Shown here: positions 31,546-51,539 of the stretch, piece after piece
Position numbering within the stretch: the stretch's first letter is position 1
How the letters are laid out: every line of letters starts with the position of its first letter
DNA from: Tillus elongatus
Lineage: Eukaryota; Arthropoda; Insecta; Coleoptera; Cleridae
Direction of reading: 5' to 3'
Assembly: GCA_964006375.1 (NCBI GenBank)
Contig: OZ023267.1
Location: forward strand, 15,010,971-15,074,970
DNA length: 64,000 nt
Position numbers and translations under genes: made by a program
Notes under the pieces: model-generated
Database searches by the model: none
Seen by the model: only the letters and a program-made list of their open reading frames with translations
What the model was told of the DNA's origin: nothing

Positions 31546-32488
31546 CCTAATGAATCATTATTCTTGATTCTGTTTTATATATCTATTATGTTTGAGGATT
31601 TTTTTTTAGTATTTATTGAATTATTATGTTTTTGGTTCGGCGAGCTGTTTTCCGGTTATGTGACGTCAGAGTTAAATATCACAATAATATGAAATCCTTT
31701 CAGTTAAATTATAATATTATATAAACCTTATTAAGAACAAATTATTTGTCTATAGTTACAAACCTACAGGGACCGCCAAATAAAAGGGACTCTTTTCTTT
31801 CGCCACGCCTTTATTTGAATATTAAAGAAAAAAAAATTTACTTACCACAAATTTTTATTTTTTTATTGGAAATGCGGGTGAATTTTTATTTTGTTTATTG
31901 GAAATGCAGGTGAATTTGCATTACCTCCCGAACAGTTTTAGATAAAACGACTACTGATAGATAAAGTTTGCTGTCTTACATGCACGCTGATACCATTGTT
32001 ACCTTTTGTTCTCTTGCTTTCCGGGAGTTATTGACATTTAAAGTTCCTTACACATTACACACTTTTTTAACAATTTCCCAATACGGTTCTGTTCCATGCC
32101 GCCTCCTGTGTAAAAAATATAGTAGGTGCTGTTTGAAAAACATTGAGTATTTGACAATTTTTGAATGCGACATTTGAAAACTGCCTGCGCCCATATAGTA
32201 CAAAATGGGACCATTGGTGGGACATCCGGAGTTAGCCTGCACTTCCAACTAACCGCTTCACCAATTTGGTTTCCTGGTCTTAAACCGTTTGAGATATACA
32301 AATGCGTTCATATATAATCTCCTACAGCGGTAATTTTTTTCAGAAAAAATTGACATATTTCAAAAACTGTAATAGATAAGTTCATATATAACTTAGATCA
32401 CCTAAACTCGGAATTAGAAGGCCAATCGAAACATGTGAAAAAAATTAGGTTTCTATGTAAAATGAGAAAGTTGGTACAAAAAATGCGC
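31546..32488. other. Intergenic; short near-duplicate, no gene
   Basis: The phrase 'tttattggaaatgc.ggtgaattt' appears twice (about 31,862 and 31,895). A 'cctcccgaacag' block near 31,925 resembles the end of the foldback element at 29,649. No gene is recognised. Confidence 0.45.
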
Positions 32489-33892
32489 ACCAGAACTTGC
32501 TCCTGTCCTGACTCGTCTCTTTCAGACATCTTACAATGGAAGCATATTCCCTAGTAACTGTAAAACTGCTCGAGTACAACCCGTCCCCAAGAAAGGATCC
32601 AAAGCGCTTCCTAGCAACTACAGGCCTATTTCTCTCTTTTCAGTCGTCGAATTACTACAATTTCTTGAAAATTCAGTCTAATCCACGACAGGCAGTATGG
32701 ATTCCATCAGCGCAGCTGAACTGCCGACCTCCTTTCCTTTGTCACCCATTCTTCGAACAAGTCTATGAAACTACATGGTGAATCCCAGATTGTCGCTCTA
32801 GACATCTCCAAAGCATTGACCAGATCTGGCACGCAGCGCTGCTTAATAAACTACCGGCCTATGGCCTACCCCCAAAACTCTGTACGTGGACAGCAAATTT
32901 CCTCTCCAACCAGGGCATTTCTGTTGTCGTGGATGTCCATTCCTCTAAACTGTATACAATTAATGCAGGAGTTCCTCAAGGTTCAGCTTTAGCCCCTACT
33001 TTGTTTCTTCTCCACATCAATGACCTCCTCTCTAGCATATCCAACCCAGTTCACAGTTACGCGGACGATAGCACCCTCCACTCAAATATACAATATTCTA
33101 AGCCTGTCTCTTTAGCCCAATTAGATGAGGATCGCAGACTCATGGAGGGTTCTATCTCCGTGGATCTTAAAAAAATATTAGACTGGGGAAGTAGAAATCT
33201 TGTACAATTCAACCCCACCAAATCACAGTCTTGCTTTCTTTCTCATAAGAGATACATCAGCCTTAGACCCATCACAATAAACAACCAAGTTATTTAAAGT
33301 AATGAGTCCTTTTCACTTGTTGACATTTATGTGGATCGAAATCTCAATTGGCACCAACATGTCACATCAATTGCAGAAGTGGCTGCTAAGAAATTAGATT
33401 TCCTCTTCCGGACTCGCAAATACTTTTCACCAGCTAATCTAAATACCTCACAAATAAGACCAAACCTCGAATTCTGCTCCCACATCTGGGGTGCTGCTGC
33501 CGCTTCTACACTCGCTATCCTGGACCCCATTCAGAAGAGAGCTATACGTCTAATAGGTGACCCTATTCTCACCCAAAGGCTGCCATCTTTTTCCCACCGA
33601 CGTGCCGTTGGTGACCTCTCTCTCTTTTATAGATATCTGCACATACCAGGGGAACAGAGCGACTGCACCCTTTTACTGTCCAGGTCACCAGACATAGAGC
33701 ATCTTGTTATGCCCGCTCTTTTGTCCCGAGGACTGCCAAGTTGTGGAATTCCTTGCCGGCACATGTTTTTCCTTCTCCCCCGAACCTCCAAACCTTCAAG
33801 TCCAGAATTAACAAGTTGCCTCTTTCCTCCTTATCGACACCCACGGTACGATAGTATTTAGGCTGTAAGCCCTCGTGGTGTGTTGTTGAAAT
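32489..33892 (+). pseudogene. LINE family A copy 2
   Basis: The longest of the four family A copies. It starts within reverse transcriptase ('PELAPVLTRLF', 'VQPVPKKGSKALPSNYRPIS'), is rearranged near 32,650-32,700, then runs 'INAGVPQGSALAPTLFLLH', 'VHSYADDSTLHSN' (intact YADD) and 'SVDRNLNWHQHV'-like sequence to the C-terminal 'LPLSS' region, ending with 'gtgttgttgaaat' and a short A run. Stops at 33295-33297 and frameshifts interrupt it. Confidence 0.85.
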
Positions 33893-34047
33893 TAAAAAAA
33901 AAACGACCTTTGGCAAATCCTGTATAGCTGGAGGGCTGAGAATATTTTAGTGAACGGACGTCATCGATTATCGCAGCACACCAAATTTCAAGTTTCTAAT
34001 CCAACTGCAAATTGAAAAAATTTTAATTCACGGCCTACGTAAATCAC

Positions 34048-34088
34048 CCTGGCGATCGTTTCACTAGCAAAGTTAGCGTCATCAGAGG
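34048..34088 (-). ncRNA. Hammerhead motif in left Penelope arm, cleavage site altered
   Basis: Minus strand: CCU (34088-34086), CUGAUGA (34085-34079), stem II CGCUAAC..GCUAGUG with six of seven pairs, GAAAC, stem III CG/CG, then CC where UC is expected, then AGG pairing with CCU. The changed cleavage dinucleotide suggests loss of activity. Confidence 0.55.
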
Positions 34089-34354
34089 ATGAAAAATTCT
34101 AATTACTTTCTACTAAAACACCATCTTTTATCCCGAGTCTTAGGCAAAGAACCATACCGAAAGGGAGATTAAATGGCAGGCAAGTTTTCTGTGTATTGTA
34201 TTTTAATTGCCGGACGAGGTTTTTGAACCTACTTTATCACTTTACCTGACAGGTTTCGGAATGTTTATTTGCTTCAAAGTCAGAGCGCAAACAGAGGACT
34301 ACAAACCAGTGTTGGAGCCCGATTTAAAGAACTTTTGTTTTTTTATTGCCCTAG

Positions 34355-34468
<114 letters not shown>

Positions 34469-34499
34469 TTTCGTACGCATCGAGCTTCGCTTTCTAATA

Positions 34500-34927
34500 T
34501 TTTTGATAAGTTTCAGATTTTCTTGATCAATGTGGTGGTTATTATCCCAAGTATGTTGTGCCACGCATGAGTTGTCTTCACTACCATATCTCAAATGTGC
34601 CAGATGTTCACGAAATATAGTCTCAATGGTTCTCTTAGTCTGCCCTACGCATTTAAGAGTACAATCTTTACAACTTATCTCATAGATACCCGACATTTCA
34701 GTGGCTGTATCTTTATATTTCTTATTACCTATCAAATTTCTTAAAATACTTTTTGTCGAAAAAGTTAGCTGTAAATCTGCTTTCTTAAAAATGCTCTCGA
34801 GACCACTTGTGATACTCAGTTCAAAAGGCAAGACAACATTTTTTCTCTCTAATAACCACCACATTGATAAAGAATTAATAAAATTAATAACCACCATACT
34901 GATAAAGAAAATCTGAAACACTATCAA
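34500..34927 (-). pseudogene. GIY-YIG endonuclease relic of a Penelope-like element
   Basis: The open frame starts at 34927. It contains 'EMSGIYEISCKDCTLKCVG', i.e. GIY and a CVG in place of YVG/YIG, then 'QTKRTIETIFREHLAHLR' with the conserved Arg and His region, and '[19 protein letters not shown]', the His-rich end of this domain in Penelope-like retroelements. The frame then runs into the TA microsatellite. The Tyr-to-Cys change in the second motif and the missing reverse transcriptase make it inactive. Confidence 0.8.
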
Positions 34928-35161
34928 AAATATTAGACAGCAAGCGAAGCTCGATGAGTATGAAAGTATTTATGTTGCTTGGGCAATGAAAAACAAAAAT
35001 TCCTTACATCGAGCTCCGCCACTGATTTGCAATCCTCTGTTTGCGCTCTGTCTTTGAAGCAGATAAACATTCCAAAACCTGTCAGGTAAAGTGATAAAGC
35101 AAGTTGAAAACCTCATCCGGCAATTAAAATGCAATACACAGAACATTTGCCTGTGATTTAA

Positions 35162-35170
35162 TCTCTCTCT

Positions 35171-35228
<58 letters not shown>
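35162..35228. repeat. CT microsatellite
   Basis: Nearly pure CT run in the right arm of the Penelope-like element. Confidence 0.95.
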
Positions 35229-35231
<3 letters not shown>

Positions 35232-35298
35232 ATCGTTCTTTACCTAAGACTCAGTATAAAAGATGGTGTTTTCGTAGAAAATAGTTAGAATTTTTCTT

Positions 35299-35339
35299 CC
35301 TCTGATGACGCTAACTTTGTAAGCGAAACGACCGCGAGG
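35299..35339 (+). ncRNA. Hammerhead motif in right Penelope arm, cleavage site altered
   Basis: CCU (35299-35301), CUGAUGA (35302-35308), stem II CGCU..AGCG, GAAAC, stem III CG/CG, then CG instead of UC, then AGG (35337-35339) pairing with CCU. It mirrors the motif at 34048-34088. Confidence 0.55.
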
Positions 35340-35818
35340 TCTTTAAAATATGTGTTGTGATGATTTGAGTTCTCCAAGTGTATTTATCAGTGCCCATCAC
35401 AGGTTCCAATCTTCACTTAATAAATTCGAACTTATCTTTATCAAAATAATCCTTAATTTTGATGTTTACTCTATTTTTCGACAGATATGACCAGCAGAAT
35501 CAGACATATATCTAGAAATTTATAGTTATGTGCTGCTGTCGTCTGTTCATCGCTTTACAAACCATGTTTGTTTTTTTTTATATACAAGTTGTCAGCCCAC
35601 TAATAGACAGCTATTTAAAATTTAACTGAAACATTAACATGTTGGCTGTCTAAAAGCCGATATTTTATACAAATTATTTAAGTCTAGGTATCCACTTTGC
35701 ACTATACAAGACAGGTCACGAAAGAGATTAAATTATTACCAACTAAAAACTTGCAGCCTACGTACATGCATCATATCGATAGTAGTATAGGTATTGATAA
35801 GAACATTATTATATAAAG
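35340..35818. other. Region upstream of the receptor gene
   Basis: No gene or repeat recognised apart from the Penelope end. It should contain the receptor promoter; I see no distinct TATA at a usual distance (a TATATAAAG abuts the ATG and is too close). Confidence 0.35.
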
Positions 35819-45471
<9,653 letters not shown>

Positions 45472-45543
45472 GTAATTATATCAAATTTAAAGTTCTTATG
45501 TTTTTTATTTTTTATTGAATTTCTCTTCTTAGTAGTTTATACA

Positions 45544-47560
45544 GGCTGTCCCACATAGACGGCACATTAGAAATAAGTATATCAGCTATGGAGGGTAGTT
45601 GATTTCTGAAAATAAATGCAGCGACATATTTATGGATGCCCTATCCATCTAAAATAATGGCGTCATTCTGTCACTTCCGATCGTACCGGATATCGGCATC
45701 AACTTTGTTATTTTTAATAGAACACTTATATATTATTATATTTTTTAATTTGGCACAAAATTCTAAACTGAATTTGTATGAGGTTGTATACGTCAAAAGG
45801 TCATGGTGTTTGAGTTATTGACGATTTTTCAAAAACTTTGACATGTGGAGGTAAATTTTGAAAACATCATACCTAGCAAATAAAATCATATTGGAGTTTG
45901 AAATTTTGCGTACGATTTTGCAATATGGCAGTGCATCAGGATGTCGAAGCAGAACTTAAAAAGGTTATACAGGTGTTCGCAAATAAGTTGTAATTTTGCA
46001 TAAAGTTAAGCTAGAATAAGTCAAGAATTTTAAATGGAACGCTCTATATATTGTTGCTTAGATCGATGCAGAATCAAGTTCCCTGTAAATTGTTTAGCAG
46101 GCTTCCTACACATAAAGTTAACTGTTTGATGATATTTGACATTTAAATGTAGACACCTACATATTTCTTATGTACTCACGTTAATTACAAAGTAAAAATA
46201 CGACCAAAGAAGAATTCTTATACAAAATGATTTGCTTGTGTTTGTTGCTTATCATTTTTATTGTGTTGGGTGATTTAAAACACTATAATACAAAACAAGA
46301 ATACCTAAGCTGACTTGCTTCATTAGTTTCCACTCTCTGCATAAACCGCAGTGATTTTATAAACAAAGCTCTCCATGGAACATAAAGCGTCAAAATTTAT
46401 TTGTTTGCAATAATTTGTATTATTGTATGTAAGCGATTCTCTCCTAAGACGCCTCTTTTTAAATGAATTGTGCTATAATTAAGGCACAAAATAGACATGG
46501 TAATTATTCAAATGAAGATTACTCGTATATTAATTTACTCCTAATCCATATAGTGAGTGTCACAAAAATAGAAGTAGAACTTGCAGAGTTTTTGCCGAAA
46601 GGTATCCAAATATTGCTCCACCTGGAAGAAAACGGTAAGAACATTGATTAAAAACTGCCAAGAATTTAATTCTTTTGATCCGAAAATTGAAAAGAACTAT
46701 CCCCTCACAAACAACGCCGATTTGGAAATTACAGTTCTAGCGTATTATCATGCGAATGCAAATGCATCGATATGCGATGCACTACTACGTGATCTAGGTG
46801 TGTCTCGCATGGTTGTACAACGAATAATAACCAAACATAAGCTAAAACCATTCAAATAACAACTTGTACAAAATTTGCATGTGGGTGAAGCAGGTAGAAG
46901 GAAAGAGTTTTGCGAATTTTGACTAATCAAACATCAGCAAGACCATCAATTTTTGTCAGCGATACATTGGACCGATGAATAAAAATTGTTGCTTCAACAA
47001 GCACAATTCTCACTATTGGGCACAAGAAAATCCCCAGGTAACAAAAATTCAACATTACCTGGAAATATAGTCTTTTAACGTGTTTTGTGTCATCAAAGGC
47101 AACAGATTATTGTGTACTCATGTTTATGAAGAGAACCTAAATGGAGCTGAATACCAGGATATCTTAAGAAATCAACTAACGGAAGCTCTCGATAATCTAC
47201 CATTAGCTGACCTCCAGACATACTGGTATCAGCATGAGGGAGCACCTGCCCATAACACAAGGGATGTAAATGCTTTTCTTAAGGAGACATTCGAAGATAG
47301 GTGGATGGATAACAATGGTCCACAAAGATATCCACCTCGTTCTCCCGATATTACGCCTCGGTATTTTTATATCTGGGAAGCATAAAAAATCTTGTTTATT
47401 CAACTGCGCCCACCACGAAAGAGTATATGAAGAGAAGATTACATGGAGCATTTGGTTTATTAAATGCAGGAGATATCCAAAGAGCAACTGGTAGCTGGTA
47501 GCCATTTATTAAAGAGAATAGAAAAATCGCAATCATTTGAAGCATCTACCCAAATATGCT
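45544..47560 (+). pseudogene. Mariner-type transposase relic left of the Polinton
   Basis: The start 'CAGGCTGTCCCACATAGACG' next to TA resembles a mariner end. Decayed transposase: 'ANASICDALLRDLGVSRMV' (helix-turn-helix), 'GNRLLCTHVYEENLNGAEY', 'YWYQHEGAPAHNTRDVNAF' where the second Asp is Glu, and 'RSPDITPRYFYIWEA' where the third Asp is lost. Stops at 46857, 46921 and others. The right end is not found before the Polinton; the Polinton may have inserted into this element. Confidence 0.7.
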
Positions 47561-47606
47561 GAGAACCCCAGTAGGTAATAATAGTGGGTTCTACAGCACT
47601 CCTCCT

Positions 47607-47795
47607 CCTCCTCTCGAGGTCACTCACTCCTCCCAAGGTCACACACTCCTCCCAAGGTCACTTACTCCTCCCAAGGTCACTTACTCCTCTCAGGGTCAAC
47701 ACTCCTCTCAAGGTCAACACTCCTCTCAAGGTCAACACTCCTCTCAAGGTCAACACTCCTCTCAAGGTCGACACTCCTATCAAGGTCGCAAAAAT
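47607..47795. repeat. 18-19-bp tandem repeats near the left Polinton end
   Basis: About ten units of the type 'caacactcctctcaaggt', the first five 19 bp and the rest 18 bp, grading from 'cccaaggt' to 'ctcaaggt'. Subterminal tandem repeats are common in Polinton inverted repeats. Not CRISPR: there are no spacers. Confidence 0.9.
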
Positions 47796-47916
47796 GTTTT
47801 GAACTCGAACCGCAGACCAACCTTGAGAGTTGTAGTATATAATCTGCAAAGTTTGTTTTAGATGCACATCTCTCTGAGAAGTATAGTAAAGTATAGTAAA
47901 GTAAGTAATAACGAAA

Positions 47917-48279
47917 ATGAATTTGAAATTAGCTCTAAGTTATCTTTGTCACGAACTGAATCGTGAGCAAGAACGCTTGCAGAAAAAAGAAAACTTAAAT
48001 GGTGATGAGTTGACGTTGATATCCCAATATAAAAGAGTGTTATCTCGAACCATTGAGTACATGAACGAGAAGTGTTGTGATTGTGAGTTAATAGCCGATT
48101 TGATTGACACAAGACTGGATTTCAAATTCTATCCATTTATGAAATACTTTCCGGAGCCATTGAGAACATATCTCAGGTCATCGCACGCACAGTGGGAGCA
48201 TCAAAAAAAAGTGTTGGAACAATCTAGGCTGGTTGTTTTTGTTAACGAGGATGGAGAGAGAAATGTTGTAAATGTGTAA
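47917..48279 (+). CDS. Polinton protein, unknown, 120 aa
   Basis: Opens the left end of the element. Predicted helical and charged, with heptad-like stretches in the first 60 residues ('ELNREQERLQKKENLNGDE') and a Cys pair 'KCCDCE' at about 52-57. The C-terminal third contains 'FYPFMKYFPEPLRTYL'. I do not recognise a function; no membrane segment or known motif. The frame is intact from ATG to stop, and the next gene follows after 44 bases, so the two may be regulated alike although the second has its own TATA box. Confidence 0.6.
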   Translation: MNLKLALSYLCHELNREQERLQKKENLNGDELTLISQYKRVLSRTIEYMNEKCCDCELIADLIDTRLDFKFYPFMKYFPEPLRTYLRSSHAQWEHQKKVLEQSRLVVFVNEDGERNVVNV

Positions 48280-48296
48280 ACACCTAACTATTAAAT

Positions 48297-48306
48297 TATA
48301 TATATA
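48297..48306 (+). promoter_or_regulatory. TATA box before the 84-aa gene
   Basis: TATATATAAG, about 20 bases before the ATG at 48324. Confidence 0.5.
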
Positions 48307-48323
48307 AGTAGATAGAGTTAATC

Positions 48324-48578
48324 ATGAAGAAAGTTAAATTTAATGAAGCTGAAAACAAAATCCATTACATGGCGTGTTGGAAATATGCACACACTAATGC
48401 AAGAAAGGGAACTTGGATGAAAGACTATGCGGACAGATGTCGTTTTCAAGGAAAAATTGAACAAGTCAAAAGCGTTGTCGACAGAATTTTGGATGTAGAA
48501 CACAGAAAGAAGATTTTCTATGAACGTTTTTACAATCATTTATTATTTCGAGAGAGTTATGCTCTACCCCCTTATTAA
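48324..48578 (+). CDS. Polinton protein, unknown, 84 aa
   Basis: A small, strongly basic and aromatic protein with 'YMACWKYAHTNARKGTWMKD' and 'RKKIFYERFYNHLLF'. Predicted helical. No known motif. Intact, with a TATA box close upstream and an AATAAA at about 48,650 in the intergenic stretch that separates it from the convergent gene ending at 48731. The high Lys/Arg content would fit nucleic-acid binding, but that is a guess. Confidence 0.55.
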   Translation: MKKVKFNEAENKIHYMACWKYAHTNARKGTWMKDYADRCRFQGKIEQVKSVVDRILDVEHRKKIFYERFYNHLLFRESYALPPY

Positions 48579-48730
48579 TCATTTTTATTTTGTTAACTTG
48601 CTTTAAATTTACTTTATTATACTTTTTAGAAAGATGTCATAGTTTGATTTTAATAAAGTTTCAAACTAATTTATTTGTTTTATTTTTGAATAGGAATAAA
48701 TAAAAGATAAATACATTTTTAACTATTATT

Positions 48731-49186
48731 TTATTGTACACAATTCATTACAAAATTTTCATATAGGTAAAAAACATTTGTAAGTGAGCAAATGCAGATA
48801 TTATTTAAGTGATTGAAACAAGAAGGTTTCGATGGTTGTATAGTTGGTTGATCATCGAGTTCTAGGACTGGTGTGGCAGAATATTTTCTAATGTAGGAAG
48901 CCTTTTCTTTTCCTTTGACATACACATAATTAACGTTTCTTGTGAGAGCGCTGACAATTTCACCAAAATTGTGAACTGGAGTGAAACCTGCTTTCCAATC
49001 GATGCAGTGATGATAATTCATAAGCCATCTAACTTGTCTTGATAAGTCCGGTGGAAGGGAATCCATACTGAAAGGTGGTTTGAATATGTAGTGACAAATT
49101 CTTTTTCCATCAAACGCTGCTAATTCTTTAGGAAGAAATTTATTATTTTCTAATTTGAAACCTTGCACATCAAGAACTAATATCAT
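48731..49186 (-). CDS. Polinton-associated protein with DVQGF start, 151 aa
   Basis: Starts 'MILVLDVQGFKLENNKFLP' followed by 'KELAAFDGKRICHYIFKPP', 'WLMNYHHCIDWKAGFTP' and 'YVKGKEKASYIRKY', ending in a Cys/aromatic-rich tail 'ICSLTNVFYLYENFVM'. I recognise this as a protein type repeatedly found in insect Polintons, but no function is established to my knowledge. The opening strand with an acidic residue two places before Gln, then a HH pair and later Lys/Arg-Lys residues, recalls an RNase H-fold exonuclease-like layout; this is only a structural guess. Intact. The 41-codon frame upstream ends two bases before its ATG. Confidence 0.65.
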   Translation of the reverse strand: MILVLDVQGFKLENNKFLPKELAAFDGKRICHYIFKPPFSMDSLPPDLSRQVRWLMNYHHCIDWKAGFTPVHNFGEIVSALTRNVNYVYVKGKEKASYIRKYSATPVLELDDQPTIQPSKPSCFNHLNNICICSLTNVFYLYENFVMNCVQ

Positions 49187-49188
49187 TT

Positions 49189-49314
49189 TTACAATTTGAG
49201 TTTAGAAAAGTTCTTAGCAATCTTACTCATCACACAATAGGATTCTATTTGACTTTTTAGTTTCTTTAAATTTTTTATGTGAGTCTTCAAGACATCCTTA
49301 AACGTGAATGACAT
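49189..49314 (-). CDS. Small lysine-rich ORF, 41 aa
   Basis: ATG 49314 to TAA 49191-49189, stopping two bases before the ATG of the 151-aa gene. It reads 'MSFTFKDVLKTHIKNLKKLK' then 'IAKNFSKLKL': a basic, amphipathic helix. It sits between the major capsid gene and the 151-aa gene, in the same orientation. It could be a real small virion or regulatory peptide, or chance; the tight spacing favours co-transcription. Confidence 0.4.
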   Translation of the reverse strand: MSFTFKDVLKTHIKNLKKLKSQIESYCVMSKIAKNFSKLKL

Positions 49315-49441
49315 AATTGAAATGAGTAAAGAGATGTGGATGTAATTGCTTTAATAGTTACTCCAAGGCATGCGCAGAATGAGTTAGTACACTCTACACT
49401 TGCAGGAGAATTCATGCGTAGAGGGAACGAATTTAGTTTCT

Positions 49442-50685
49442 CTACACTTGCTTTACGATTTTTGTCAGCGGGTTGTAGAGAAACAATTTATTGTGACAAA
49501 TCAAAGCGTAAGCGGAAGTATCTTTCGGAATGGCCGTGTTCGTTTCAAATTCAATTCGAACAACAACAGCCCCTGATTGGAGAGAATCTTTTGTCGGGAA
49601 CAGTCTATATGCACTAGTGGAGCAATCTCTTTAAATTCATTGGGAGTGAAAATAGGCTGGTTTTCTTTTTCATAATAAGGTTGTTGAAATTTTGAATACA
49701 TGTCATAAAGTGACGCGAAATTATTTTCACCGAAATTTAAGTTCAAATCATGATAAGGATACCTTTCACTATTTAGGAAAACTCTAAAGTTTCGCAGGTT
49801 GCAATGATCAAACTTTCCCATGTCTTTTTTAACATCTCCTTTCCTGGCTGTTTGAAAACCTGCAATTATGTGACTTGGCGATTCGAGTTTTGTGCTTGTC
49901 TTCACAGGCCAAGTATGTCGCGTTGTTTGAGGTAAAGCTGGATATTCTATTAGTTCCCAACTTCTAAAAGCGAGGGGAATGTCAATGTTTTTTTGAATCA
50001 GCTTAGAAAGGTGCAGTTGTTGAGAAATGGAAGGTGTAACATGAGGAACATTCCAGTATATTTTATCAAGCTGAATTTTTGGCTTATCTGCAACTAGAGC
50101 TACATTGGTGGGATCTTCAATGTAGACGACAGCGTCTAGGTCGTCAGTACTTCTAATGAGAACTAATTATTGTTTCATATTTATAATAATCTTGCGATAA
50201 TCTTCAAAAAATCCCATTAAATGGGAAAGAGGAATACAAACGTTGAAATGTCCATTGTTGTCAATTTTTAGACGTTCAGATTCTCTTCCTTCGCTTTTGG
50301 GGAACCATCCGGCATTTTGCAACTTGGCACCATCATTAGAATTTACTGACACATAACCTTTCATAGTTGAAGTGAGCCCTACATTTCGCACTGAATCGAC
50401 CACAACACCGTTTAACTCATAGCGAATTTCCCTGAACAGGTGTGCTATGGCATTGTTAATAAAAAATAATGTGTTTCCTACAGTTCCATCATCTTTCCTT
50501 AATTTACCTTCTATGTATAGGTAACTGTCAGAAGGAAGGGTATATGCATCTAATTCTTGTATCGATATTCGCATTTCATCTTTCGGCTCAAATTTTGAAG
50601 AGGAAAATGATTGATAGGTGTGTAGTTGATAATCTACCACGGAATCGTCAACAACCACCTTTTGCGCGACGTCTAGAATATTCAT
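49442..50685 (-). pseudogene. Polinton major capsid protein, one stop and one frameshift
   Basis: Double jelly-roll capsid protein that would form the hexon-like shell, here about 414 codons long from ATG 50685. Recognisable blocks: 'ELDAYTLPSDSYLYIEGKL', 'LFFINNAIAHLFREIRYEL', 'GWFPKSEG', 'FNVCIPLSHLMGFFEDYRK' and later 'LFLYNPLTKIV' near 49,460. Breaks: an in-frame TAA at 50169-50167 after residue 172, and a one-base shift at the A4 run 49589-49592, after which the family C-terminus continues in another frame to a stop at 49444-49442. A TATA box lies at 50747-50754. The stop arose by substitution; the frameshift could be decay or an assembly error. Confidence 0.85.
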
Positions 50686-50746
50686 TGCGGTTGAAAACCT
50701 AACGATTTTAAAAAACGGCGATTACGTGCTGTCAGCTGCTTAGACG

Positions 50747-50754
50747 TTTTTATA
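50747..50754 (-). promoter_or_regulatory. TATA box of the major capsid gene
   Basis: TATAAAAA on the minus strand, 62 bases before the capsid ATG. Confidence 0.5.
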
Positions 50755-50837
50755 CTATGGATTTTTGCTTTTGCATCCTTATTTTTATACTCTAGCGCCT
50801 GACATTTCGTGTGAGAATTATTATAGCGGACAACCAT

Positions 50838-51515
50838 TTAGCTAACTTTTTTCAAATGCACTTTGACTGTGACAGTTTCACCTCTAAAGTGGACTAGGTT
50901 TCCGTCTTGATCAAGAATCTTGATGGTTATATTAGTAATTGTCTTTATGGTGACTGGAAAGTAAATGACATTCTGAGGTGTTTCTACTATTTTATACCCT
51001 GGCGGTACCGTGGGAAAAAATTGATGTATTGTATGGACCGGTTTACCGTTATTATATGAGCCAGAAGAGATGTTGCAATCAATGCATATAGCATTTACTT
51101 TTATAATTTCCACAGGCTTCTCCGATTCATGAACAACATTCGCTTTCAAGACCTTATTACTGAAGCCTAAAAGTTTGCCGATGGAATTGGGTTTTGAAAA
51201 GTCGATACTTTGACTACATTTTAAAGTTGTTTTAAGGGTGTTGTTATTCGCATTGAGCTCCAATGTTTCTTTTCCCATTTTACTCTGCAAATATTGATGT
51301 ATATCTGTTATTTCGTAAGAACCTGTTGGAATAATTATAGTCTGTGCACCATAACAAAAGGTATTATTTGTTTCATCTATATTGGGGATGGCGTTAAATG
51401 TTTCAAAATTTGTTAAACCGATCACATATTCTGAATTCTCATCAAGAAATATTGGGGGATTGAAATTTGAACTTAACACTGATTGAGGTTGCGAAAACGC
51501 AAATGCGTAAGACAT
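50838..51515 (-). CDS. Polinton minor capsid (penton-like) protein, 225 aa
   Basis: Single jelly-roll vertex protein. It reads mostly as beta strands: 'PPIFLDENSEYVIGLTNFE' near the start, 'IIPTGSYEITDIHQYLQSK' (60-80), 'IGKLLGFSN' (113-121), and the C-terminal 'FRGETVTVKVHLKKVS'. These are the features I know from the minor capsid of insect Polintons. Length is normal and the frame intact. It follows the protease stop by 24 bases; a TATATAATAAG within the end of the protease gene (about 51,554-51,564) may be its own promoter. Together with the protease and the basic protein it forms a morphogenesis block. Confidence 0.8.
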   Translation of the reverse strand: MSYAFAFSQPQSVLSSNFNPPIFLDENSEYVIGLTNFETFNAIPNIDETNNTFCYGAQTIIIPTGSYEITDIHQYLQSKMGKETLELNANNNTLKTTLKCSQSIDFSKPNSIGKLLGFSNKVLKANVVHESEKPVEIIKVNAICIDCNISSGSYNNGKPVHTIHQFFPTVPPGYKIVETPQNVIYFPVTIKTITNITIKILDQDGNLVHFRGETVTVKVHLKKVS

Positions 51516-51539
51516 GATTCAATCGTTGCGAGTGACAAA

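Noticed and set aside
47607..47795. CRISPR-like array of short repeats
   Set aside because: Units are contiguous with no unique spacers, and the genome is eukaryotic.
50167..50169. Readthrough of the capsid stop codon as a deliberate recoding
   Set aside because: The context is not a known leaky type and the same gene also carries a frameshift, so decay is simpler.
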